64,000 nucleotides of DNA from Imtechella halotolerans (GTDB lineage: Bacteria > Bacteroidota > Bacteroidia > Flavobacteriales > Flavobacteriaceae), in the NCBI RefSeq assembly GCF_028743515.2, contig NZ_CP117969.2, forward strand, positions 439,001 through 503,000, in the 5' to 3' direction. Below are positions 9,000 through 16,885 of the stretch, piece after piece; position 1 is the first letter of the stretch, and each line of letters begins with the position of its first letter. The notes under the pieces were generated by a model. The model worked only from the letters and a program-made list of their open reading frames with translations, had not been told where the DNA came from and did no database searches. A program made the translations under genes and the position numbers.

Positions 9000-11900
9000 A
9001 TGAAAAAAAACCTTTCGCTTTATCGAATTCGCGATATAGCAATTCGAAAGCATTTTAACCAACCACCACGAATATTATTATTTTATTTTCTTCTTTTTAC
9101 GAATCTATTAATGTCTCAAGATCTTTTAAAGAGAGAAATTACAATAAATCTTCAAAATGTCACATTGAAAGCGGCCCTTAATGAGATTGAAAAAAAAGGG
9201 AAAGTTAGCTTTGTATACAGTAGAAGTCAACTTCCATTAAATCAAGAAATTTCAATCGATGTTACTGGGGAATCCTTAGAACGAACACTTAATAGTTTTC
9301 TTACTCCTCTTCATATTAAATATGAAGTTCAGGAGTCAAACAAACATATTGTACTAACCCAACAAAAAAATGTGAACTCTACAAATTCATTAAGGGAGTC
9401 TAACGTAGGAGTAGCCATTGGTAGTGATCAACATTTGAATACAATAACAGGTAAGGTAATTGATAAAAGTGGAAAACCTATTCTCGGAGTTACTGTACTG
9501 GTTAAAGGTACAAATGTTGGAACTACCACAGATGTTGATGGCTTATATGTTGTAAAAGCATATGATAATCAGATACTTGAATTTAGGTTGATAGGATTTG
9601 CTACAAAAGAACTGGCAGTGAGTGGACAATTATCACTAAATGTAGTTCTTGAGGAAGATGTGATTTCTTTGGATGAGGTTGTGGTAAGTACTGGTTACCA
9701 AAAAATTCCTAAGGAAAGAGCAACAGGATCCTTTGTAATTGCGAATGAAGAGAGACTTAATACCCAAGTTGGGGTTATTAGTATTAGAGAGAAAATTCAA
9801 GGGTTGCTTCCTGGCGTATTAGTTCAAGGAAATAGTATTGTAATTAGAGGACAGTCAACTATAAATGCCAATACACAACCAGCTATAATTGTTGACGGGT
9901 TTCCAACTTCACTTTCATTAGATGATATAAATCCAAATGATATTGAGAGTATTACGGTTCTTCGGGATGCAGCTGCTGCTTCTATATGGGGAGTTAGAGC
10001 TTCTAATGGTGTTATAGTAATTACAACGAAAAGAGGGGATGAATCGAGCAAACCAAAATTTGCCTACACCACCTCTTTGAGGATTACTGAGATGCCAGAA
10101 ATAGGCGCCTTACAACTTGCTAATTCTAGTCAATATATCGATGCTGAATTAGAATCCTTAGATAGGGGATGGTTTAATTTATCGTTGCCAAACGGAAATA
10201 TTGGGTATTCAAGAGTGTATGAGATATATAAGAACAGACATGATGGCATCATATCAAATGAAGAAGCAGCGCAGCAATTTAACATACTTCGCTCCAATAA
10301 TAGTTATGGTCAAACAGATTTGTTTTTTAGAAATAGTATGTCTCAACAACATGATTTAAGTGTTTCAGGAGCAACTAAAACAAATAACTACTATGTGTCC
10401 TTAAACTTTCAAGAGAATAAGTTCCAAAGTATAGGGAACAATGACTCCCGAATTAAATTAAGTATCAAAAATACCTATCAGATTCATCCTAAGATTGCCA
10501 TTAGTACAAATGTCAATATTTCACAGATACAGTCTGATAATAACGGTGTTGGTGTGTATAGTTTTGTGCGACAAAAGCCATATGAACTATTTGTGGATGC
10601 AAATGGAGATTATGTACCTGTGTATGACGGTATGCGTTCTCAACAACGAGTTTCCGATTTGATGGCAATGGGCTTTTATGATTGGAACAATAATTTGAAA
10701 AGAGATTTGGATAACAGTGATAACTCCACTATAAATTTTGCTCCGAAAATAATTACAGGTCTATCCATTGATTTATTAGATGGCCTTAAATACAGCGGTA
10801 GTTTTATGTATGAATCTAGACGCTATAGAAATGAAGCATTTTTTAATGAAGAGATGTACAAGACAAGAGATCTAGTTAATAGATTTACTAGGATAACAGG
10901 ATCTGGTTTAGATTCACAACTACCTAGAGGACCTATTTTTGAGTATAATAACTATAATCTTGAATCACTTACCTTAAGAAATCAATTAACATATTCTAAA
11001 AATTTAAATGAAGATAAGCACAGAATTGATGCTGCTTTAGGGACTGAGATTTCAAAGGTTAAAAGCAAACAAGAGAAGGGCCGTTATTTTAATTATGATA
11101 AAAAATTATTAACCTATAGTGCCATTGATGAAAAGACCTTAGGAGAAGGAGTTACAGGTTGGAATGGTTCAGTTCAATACCTGCCACCGATTTGGAGACC
11201 TATTTTTGAAGAAGAAAATAGATATTTCTCTTATTATTTTAATGGAGCCTATACCTATGACAATCGATTTACAGCTTCTGTAAGTGGAAGAATAGATAAA
11301 TCCAATCTATTTGGGGCTTCCGCTAATGATCGTATCACCCCTTTGTATAGTATTGGTGGTTCTTGGAATATTAGTAATGAAAGATTTTTTAACTCAAAGG
11401 TTATTAATTCTCTTAAGGTTAGAGCTACTACGGGTGAAAATGGAAACGTAGATAAAAGTACAAGTAAAGTCTTGGTAGCTATACCTATGGTCAATTCGTA
11501 TTCCACAGGCGAAGAATACTTAACTATTGAATATCCAGAAAATAAGGAATTAAAATGGGAAACCACTCGGACCCATAATTTTGGACTTGATATGGGGATG
11601 TTGAATAATCGAATTTCATTAAGTCTTGATTATTACATTCGAAATAGTTATGATTTACTTGCATTTTCAGAAGCAGACCCTTCTTTAGGTTTTTCCAAGG
11701 TGTATAGAAATACTGCTAGTGTCGAAAATAAAGGCTTCGATTTGGCTGTAAGAACCCTACTATTTGATAATGACTTTGGATGGAACGTTGATTTTAATAT
11801 TTCCCATAATAAGAATAAAGTTACCAAAGTCTATATGCCTAGTCCTACAGTTGATAATTACCTTACCGGTGGTTACACTCGACAGATAGAGGGCTACCCT

Positions 11901-12536
11901 ATTGATTATGTATATAATTATAGATGGGCTGGATTGTCTACAGATGGTCATCCTCAGATATATGATAATCAAGGGAATGTTTATGCATCTAGTGATCCAG
12001 ATGTGACCCCTGAAATTGACTGGTTAACATATGCGGGAAGCACTTCTCCAAAGTTCTATGGGTCTTTAATAAACAACTTGAGGTATAAAAGATTAAAATT
12101 AAATACTGTATTTACTTATAAGTTTGGGCATGTAATGCGTCTACCAACAGTGTATGTTCGTGGAAATGGACATGTCCTTGCGGAAGTAGATCAAAGATGG
12201 AGACAACCTGGGGATGAGAATCATACTGATATTCCAAGAATGTATGATGTACTCAACGAACCTTACTTAAGATCCCAATTTGCAAATGCAAATGATAACA
12301 GAACTAAAGATGCTTCATTCGTTAGGTTTAGTAGTTTAAGTCTAGTATATGATTTTGCCAATGGAATATTAGGAAAGGATATCAAAATGCTTCAATTGCA
12401 GGCTCAAGCAACTAATATAGCTCTTTGGACTAAGAATGATAGAGGAATTGACCCGGAGGCCATTGATCTGAGATATGGACATCTTAGTCTTCCTAATCCT
12501 TCTGTGTATACTCTAGGATTAAGAGTTGAATTTTAA
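9000..12536 (+). CDS. SusC/RagA-type TonB-dependent receptor with STN domain (system 1)
   Basis: A 1178-residue outer-membrane receptor. A long N-terminal leader with a signal peptide (hydrophobic part about 24-38) is followed by an STN signalling domain (about 46-119), a CarboxypepD_reg-like domain (about 149-220), a segment DEVVVSTGY (225-233) near the TonB-contact region, a plug (about 235-350) and a 22-strand-type barrel. The barrel has the SusC motifs DAAAASIWGVRASNGVI and RWRQPGDE. The STN domain links it to FecR1 and sigma factor 1. It forms a SusCD pair with the next gene. Given the neighbouring M16 peptidase and ABC genes the cargo may be peptide rather than glycan, but that is inference. 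A 6-bp stem (CCCCTT/AAGGGG, 8934-8960) lies in its leader. Confidence 0.93.
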   Translation: MKKNLSLYRIRDIAIRKHFNQPPRILLFYFLLFTNLLMSQDLLKREITINLQNVTLKAALNEIEKKGKVSFVYSRSQLPLNQEISIDVTGESLERTLNSFLTPLHIKYEVQESNKHIVLTQQKNVNSTNSLRESNVGVAIGSDQHLNTITGKVIDKSGKPILGVTVLVKGTNVGTTTDVDGLYVVKAYDNQILEFRLIGFATKELAVSGQLSLNVVLEEDVISLDEVVVSTGYQKIPKERATGSFVIANEERLNTQVGVISIREKIQGLLPGVLVQGNSIVIRGQSTINANTQPAIIVDGFPTSLSLDDINPNDIESITVLRDAAAASIWGVRASNGVIVITTKRGDESSKPKFAYTTSLRITEMPEIGALQLANSSQYIDAELESLDRGWFNLSLPNGNIGYSRVYEIYKNRHDGIISNEEAAQQFNILRSNNSYGQTDLFFRNSMSQQHDLSVSGATKTNNYYVSLNFQENKFQSIGNNDSRIKLSIKNTYQIHPKIAISTNVNISQIQSDNNGVGVYSFVRQKPYELFVDANGDYVPVYDGMRSQQRVSDLMAMGFYDWNNNLKRDLDNSDNSTINFAPKIITGLSIDLLDGLKYSGSFMYESRRYRNEAFFNEEMYKTRDLVNRFTRITGSGLDSQLPRGPIFEYNNYNLESLTLRNQLTYSKNLNEDKHRIDAALGTEISKVKSKQEKGRYFNYDKKLLTYSAIDEKTLGEGVTGWNGSVQYLPPIWRPIFEEENRYFSYYFNGAYTYDNRFTASVSGRIDKSNLFGASANDRITPLYSIGGSWNISNERFFNSKVINSLKVRATTGENGNVDKSTSKVLVAIPMVNSYSTGEEYLTIEYPENKELKWETTRTHNFGLDMGMLNNRISLSLDYYIRNSYDLLAFSEADPSLGFSKVYRNTASVENKGFDLAVRTLLFDNDFGWNVDFNISHNKNKVTKVYMPSPTVDNYLTGGYTRQIEGYPIDYVYNYRWAGLSTDGHPQIYDNQGNVYASSDPDVTPEIDWLTYAGSTSPKFYGSLINNLRYKRLKLNTVFTYKFGHVMRLPTVYVRGNGHVLAEVDQRWRQPGDENHTDIPRMYDVLNEPYLRSQFANANDNRTKDASFVRFSSLSLVYDFANGILGKDIKMLQLQAQATNIALWTKNDRGIDPEAIDLRYGHLSLPNPSVYTLGLRVEF

Positions 12537-12569
12537 TTATTGGGATAGCTATACTTAAAACAGAAAATT

Positions 12570-13961
12570 ATGAAAAAAATATTTTTATTATTAATTGTTA
12601 TAGCCTTCTATGGATGTAATGATTACTTAGATATAGAAGAAAAAGGTAAGGTTATACCAGAGTCTGTGGAGGATTTAAATCTTTTAATGGCGGACTATAC
12701 CAAGTTTATTCGTAGTACTGTCAATGTATTCTTTACAAATGATGAGATAAAATTGTATGAAGATGAGGTAAGTAGGATTTTTTGGGGACCTGAACCTTTA
12801 GTAAACGGGTATCGATGGAAAGATTTTATATACGATAATCCTGATATGAATGACGCTGATTGGAATAATTTTTATGCTCAGATTTATATAAGTAATGTTG
12901 TTCTAGATAAAATAGAGGAAGCCTCTGGTACAAATGAGGATTTGCGAAAAATGACTAAAGGGGAGGCGTTAGCTCAACGTGCATATGCTTATTTTATGTT
13001 AGTCAATATTTATGGAAAGCATTATAATTCAGCTACTAGTTTAACTGATTTAGGGGTACCTCTCTATTTGGATTCTGATATTAATAAGTTGAAAGGAAGG
13101 GCAACTGTAGAAGAAGTGTATAATCAAATTGAAAGCGATTTACTAGAGGCACTTCCGTTATTACCAGAAACTCAAGAGTTCCCTTATCATCCTTCTCAGG
13201 GGGCAGTCCATGGCCTATTAGCAAAGTTGTATTTATATAAGGGAGCATGGGAGGAATCTCTATATCATGTAGAAGAGGCCTTGTCTATAAATTCATTCTT
13301 GTATGATTATAATGATTATGATTTTATACCGGGAGCGCCCAAATTTGCAGGATTATTAGGCTTTCCTAGACAAACCTTTGAACATAAGGAAACCTTATGG
13401 ACCAAAAAAGCGGATCATCCATTTGTATATGGGGTTGCTGTCTATATGAGTGATGAACATCTTAGCTTGTATGAACCAGGAGATAGAAGACTTTATTTTA
13501 CCAATATAGATGCTTATTTTTTTGGTCCAAATCAACATGGCCCTGTTATTTTTTCAAAAGAGAATTATTACAAGGCAGGAGTGCATACACCGGAATTGTA
13601 TTTGATTAGAGCAGAATGTAATTCTCGTTTAAACCAGCCTGAATTAGCTATTGCAGATTTGAATACTTTAAGAGGAAAAAGATTTAATTCCGATGCTTTT
13701 GTACCGTATGAAGATGTAATGACAGGTGAACAGACTTTAGACTTAGTTCTAAAAGAAAGAAGGGTAGAACTTTTTCTTGAACCATGGCGTTGGTTTGACT
13801 TGAAGCGGTTAAATCTAGAGCCGAATAGGCAAGTAACATTGAGTAGAACCTTTAATGGGGAAACCTATGAACTTACCCCTACAAGCAATAATTACATATT
13901 TGCGATACCAAAAAGAGTAATCAATCTTAACCCTCTTGTAGAGCAGAATCCTAGAAACTAA
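12570..13961 (+). CDS. SusD/RagB-like surface lipoprotein (system 1)
   Basis: A 463-residue substrate-binding lipoprotein with lipobox cysteine C16 (FYGC). It has the SusD-type helical TPR scaffold: KGEALAQRAYAYFMLVNIYG near residue 130, and a C-terminal RagB/SusD segment with KERRVELFLEPWRWFDLKR. It lies 33 bases after susC1 and forms the lid of the SusCD transporter. At 463 residues it is shorter than glycan-binding SusD proteins (usually 500-600). RagB, which binds peptides, is of similar size, but size alone does not prove the cargo. Confidence 0.92.
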   Translation: MKKIFLLLIVIAFYGCNDYLDIEEKGKVIPESVEDLNLLMADYTKFIRSTVNVFFTNDEIKLYEDEVSRIFWGPEPLVNGYRWKDFIYDNPDMNDADWNNFYAQIYISNVVLDKIEEASGTNEDLRKMTKGEALAQRAYAYFMLVNIYGKHYNSATSLTDLGVPLYLDSDINKLKGRATVEEVYNQIESDLLEALPLLPETQEFPYHPSQGAVHGLLAKLYLYKGAWEESLYHVEEALSINSFLYDYNDYDFIPGAPKFAGLLGFPRQTFEHKETLWTKKADHPFVYGVAVYMSDEHLSLYEPGDRRLYFTNIDAYFFGPNQHGPVIFSKENYYKAGVHTPELYLIRAECNSRLNQPELAIADLNTLRGKRFNSDAFVPYEDVMTGEQTLDLVLKERRVELFLEPWRWFDLKRLNLEPNRQVTLSRTFNGETYELTPTSNNYIFAIPKRVINLNPLVEQNPRN

Positions 13962-13976
13962 ATAAGGGAAAAATTA

Positions 13977-14006
13977 ATAGTTAACTCCGTTGACAGGGAT
14001 AACTAT
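13977..14006 (+). other. Intercistronic hairpin susD1-ABC gene
   Basis: An inverted repeat ATAGTTA/TAACTAT (13977-13983, 14000-14006), extended by three more pairs after one mismatch, sits in the 75-base gap. There is no T tract. It may mark partial processing or reduced read-through. Confidence 0.35.
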
Positions 14007-14036
14007 ATCTATTAATGAAATATTAAAAATATATTT

Positions 14037-14924
14037 ATGGAAAACGTTGTAGAGTGTATAAACCTCACTCACTACTATGGAAAAAAAATGGTATACGAAG
14101 ACCTTAATTTTAAGATTAAGCGTGGCAGCATACTAGGTCTACTAGGGAAAAATGGAGCTGGTAAAACAACTACTATTAACATTATTAATGGGTTTCTAAC
14201 ACCCAAAAGCGGTAAGTGTATAATTCTAGGAGAAGATTCTAGGTATCTTTCTTCTCACACAAAATCTAAAATAGGGTATTTGATTGAAGGCCATGTTCAA
14301 TATGCATTTATGAACATCTATCAAATAGAGAAATTCTACTCTGGATTTTTTCCGAATTGGAAGCGAGAAGCCTATTTTGACTTAATGGCCAAATTGAAAG
14401 TAACTCCAAAGCAGAAGATATCTACCATGTCTTGTGGTCAAAGATCTCAAGTGGCTTTAGGGCTAATTTTGGCGCAGGATCCAGAACTTCTGGTGTTAGA
14501 TGATTTTACCTTAGGGTTGGATCCGGGGTATAGGAGGTTGTTTATAGATTATTTGCGAGATTATGCCAAAGCTACTAATAAAACCATATTTACCACATCA
14601 CATATCATTCAGGATATGGAAAGGTTAATTGATGACTGTATGATTATGGATTATAACAGAGTATTGGCCTATATGCCGGTAAAGAAATTTTTGAATGATT
14701 TTAAAGAATACACCATAGAGCTTGAGAATCCTGATTTAGAAATTAAAGTGGAAGGGCCCATAGTAAATCTTGAAAGAGTAAACAACAAATTGGAGATTTA
14801 CACCTATTCAAGTCCTGAAGAAATCAAAAGTTATCTTGATTCAAATGGGATAAGACATAATGATTTTCAGGAGGTTGAGATGTCTTTGGAAGACGCGTTT
14901 ATAGGTTTAACAGGAAAATACTAA
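14037..14924 (+). CDS. ABC transporter ATP-binding protein with unusual motifs
   Basis: A 295-residue ATPase. Walker A is GKNGAGKTT (37-45). The signature motif reads MSCGQ (131-135) instead of LSGGQ. Walker B is LLVLDD (151-156), with Asp156 in place of the usual catalytic glutamate and Phe157 in place of proline, and the H-loop is H189. E84 stands near the Q-loop position. Such changes occur in YtrB-like and lantibiotic-immunity ATPases and usually mean slow hydrolysis. The C-terminal 80 residues form a separate small domain. The permease starts 5 bases downstream, so the two are surely co-translated. It probably moves a peptide or lipid-like substrate, but direction is unknown. Confidence 0.88.
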   Translation: MENVVECINLTHYYGKKMVYEDLNFKIKRGSILGLLGKNGAGKTTTINIINGFLTPKSGKCIILGEDSRYLSSHTKSKIGYLIEGHVQYAFMNIYQIEKFYSGFFPNWKREAYFDLMAKLKVTPKQKISTMSCGQRSQVALGLILAQDPELLVLDDFTLGLDPGYRRLFIDYLRDYAKATNKTIFTTSHIIQDMERLIDDCMIMDYNRVLAYMPVKKFLNDFKEYTIELENPDLEIKVEGPIVNLERVNNKLEIYTYSSPEEIKSYLDSNGIRHNDFQEVEMSLEDAFIGLTGKY

Positions 14925-14929
14925 AATCA

Positions 14930-15598
14930 ATGATTAAATCAATTATTTATAAGGAATGGATAAAAATTAAAAAGGTATCCTTGTTTTTGGCCCTAATTGG
15001 GATTTTAATAATTATCGGAATTTATTCTAATGTACGGCATGAACTTATAATCAAGGATGCTGAGACCTATTGGAATAATATTTTACAACAGAGAGCTATA
15101 TATTTTACAGTTCTTAAGTTTATACCCCTACTTATTGGGTTGCTCATTTCGGTGGCTCAGTTTGTGCCAGAAATTGTAGAAAAGCGAATAAAACTCACCC
15201 TACATCTACCTACTAACGAAGAGACTATAGTGTTAAAAATGGTACTTTTTGGATTGTTTTGTATATGTATGATATTTCTGATTCAGTTAGGACTATTCGC
15301 AGGTATGGGGCTTTATTTTTTTCCGTATGAAATTGTAAAGATGGCACTACTGACAATTGCACCATGGTTTTTAGCTGGAATTTCAGCCTATTTACTAGTG
15401 TCATTTATAGTGTTAGAGCCTCTATGGAAGCAACGAATATTTTATATGTTGTTTGGTGCCGTTTTTATTAGTGTGTTCTTCAAAGGGAATTTTCCGGGGG
15501 CAAATGAATTCATGCTTTGGCCATTTGTTATTATGATTGCTTGTATAAGCATCGCAACGTTATTTTCAATTTATAGATTTAGAAAAGGAGAAATGTAA
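14930..15598 (+). CDS. ABC-2-like membrane permease
   Basis: A 222-residue membrane protein with about six hydrophobic helices (near 17-33, 60-80, 97-120, 132-160, 168-182 and 190-212). It begins 5 bases after the ATPase stop and ends 2 bases before the DUF4857 gene. It resembles small ABC-2-type permeases that pair with YtrB-like ATPases and probably works as a homodimer. No soluble substrate-binding protein is encoded nearby, which argues for export or lateral membrane transport, or for delivery by the periplasmic proteins of the region. Confidence 0.75.
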   Translation: MIKSIIYKEWIKIKKVSLFLALIGILIIIGIYSNVRHELIIKDAETYWNNILQQRAIYFTVLKFIPLLIGLLISVAQFVPEIVEKRIKLTLHLPTNEETIVLKMVLFGLFCICMIFLIQLGLFAGMGLYFFPYEIVKMALLTIAPWFLAGISAYLLVSFIVLEPLWKQRIFYMLFGAVFISVFFKGNFPGANEFMLWPFVIMIACISIATLFSIYRFRKGEM

Positions 15599-15600
15599 TT

Positions 15601-16836
15601 ATGTTACCAAAATTAAGCAGATATTTACTCGTATTTGTAGCCATATTTGTTATGAGCTACATACTTCCAAGCATATACAAAACGTTTTTTGATGTGCGTA
15701 TTAATACACCCAATGTTGCATATAGTGTAGTTAATGAGAAGTTTTATTTAACGCGTTATGAGAATGGTCAAACGCAATTTATTGATGAACAAGGTACTTC
15801 GTATTCCAGAGAGGAGTACATGGATGAATTACCAATAAATAACTTTTACTATCATTTGGGTAAAGGAACATTCCCAGATTCATTAGCAGGGATTAGGTTA
15901 GATCCCAATCAGTTACGCAGAGAATCTTTTTACCAAGGAAACGGTTCTTTTGAATTCTCGATGCCTGAATATGGACTTTACCCTATGTTTGAGTCAGCTT
16001 CTGACTTTGGGATAGCCTTACCGAAGGATGTCTTTAGAATTAATGATCAAATTGAGTTTTTAGTTGCAAAGACTAATGAGGTAGATGTGCAAAAATCAAA
16101 GGTATTTACAGATGCCATGTTGGAAGCAGGTTTTACCTTTCCAAGTGTGGCCATTGGCGGGATACCTTCCTTTATGAAAAGTAGAGATGATGGTTGGTTC
16201 ATTCAAGATAAAAACCTCCAACTTTTTCACCTTAAGATGGTAAAAGGTGAACCTTTTGTAAAAAAGATTGCAATGCCTGCTGGTTTTGAAATTAAAAAGA
16301 TTGTATGTAATGACCATCAGTCAGGTGAATTTTACGCTACTATTTTTGACAATAAAGGGGGTATTTATCTCTTGATGACAAAAGATTATTCATTGCAAAA
16401 ATTACCAATTGATAAGTACAATCCTAAAAAGCATTCGATGGTAATGAGTGGTAATTTATTCAATAAAACTGCTGTATTCATTGGAGAAGAGAGTGTAGAT
16501 GCTTTTGTAGTGGACAGAGATTTTAACCTTGTGGACACTTATAAGGAGCAATTGCCGAAAAAATCTGAAATGACTTATGGTAAAGTTAAAGATGTTTTAT
16601 TTCCGTTTGTAACAAGTTTTGACTCACCAAGTTCATTATTTATTGGGATTTATAGCAGTATGGCCACTACGTTTTATTGGATGATTATTAGTTTGATTTT
16701 GACAATTATTACTCTTGTAATGTTGCTTAGACAAAATAAATCAATTAAAAATAACCTACTGGATTTACTACTTGTGCTTGGGACAGGAATATTCGGATTT
16801 ATTGCTGTTCATATGTTCCCTAATAAGGAATACTAA
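15601..16836 (+). CDS. DUF4857 domain protein, partner of the ABC transporter
   Basis: A 411-residue protein with one membrane helix near the N terminus (about 8-28), a large extracytoplasmic domain (about 30-350) and two closely spaced helices at the C terminus (about 357-375 and 387-405). The sequence fits DUF4857, known from Bacteroidota next to ABC ATPase/permease pairs; its function is unknown to me. The large periplasmic part may receive or present the ABC substrate. It is the last gene of a tight three-gene unit, followed by a hairpin. Confidence 0.75.
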   Translation: MLPKLSRYLLVFVAIFVMSYILPSIYKTFFDVRINTPNVAYSVVNEKFYLTRYENGQTQFIDEQGTSYSREEYMDELPINNFYYHLGKGTFPDSLAGIRLDPNQLRRESFYQGNGSFEFSMPEYGLYPMFESASDFGIALPKDVFRINDQIEFLVAKTNEVDVQKSKVFTDAMLEAGFTFPSVAIGGIPSFMKSRDDGWFIQDKNLQLFHLKMVKGEPFVKKIAMPAGFEIKKIVCNDHQSGEFYATIFDNKGGIYLLMTKDYSLQKLPIDKYNPKKHSMVMSGNLFNKTAVFIGEESVDAFVVDRDFNLVDTYKEQLPKKSEMTYGKVKDVLFPFVTSFDSPSSLFIGIYSSMATTFYWMIISLILTIITLVMLLRQNKSIKNNLLDLLLVLGTGIFGFIAVHMFPNKEY

Positions 16837-16850
16837 AAAAGTCTAATTAT

Positions 16851-16875
16851 ATAGGCCCGAAAGGGCCTATTTATT
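16851..16875 (+). terminator. Hairpin terminator after the ABC/DUF4857 unit
   Basis: The perfect 8-bp stem ATAGGCCC/GGGCCTAT has a GAAA tetraloop (16851-16870) followed by TTATT. The T tract is short, so termination may be partial. The first M16 gene starts at 16886. Confidence 0.6.
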
Positions 16876-16885
16876 CATTTTCTAT

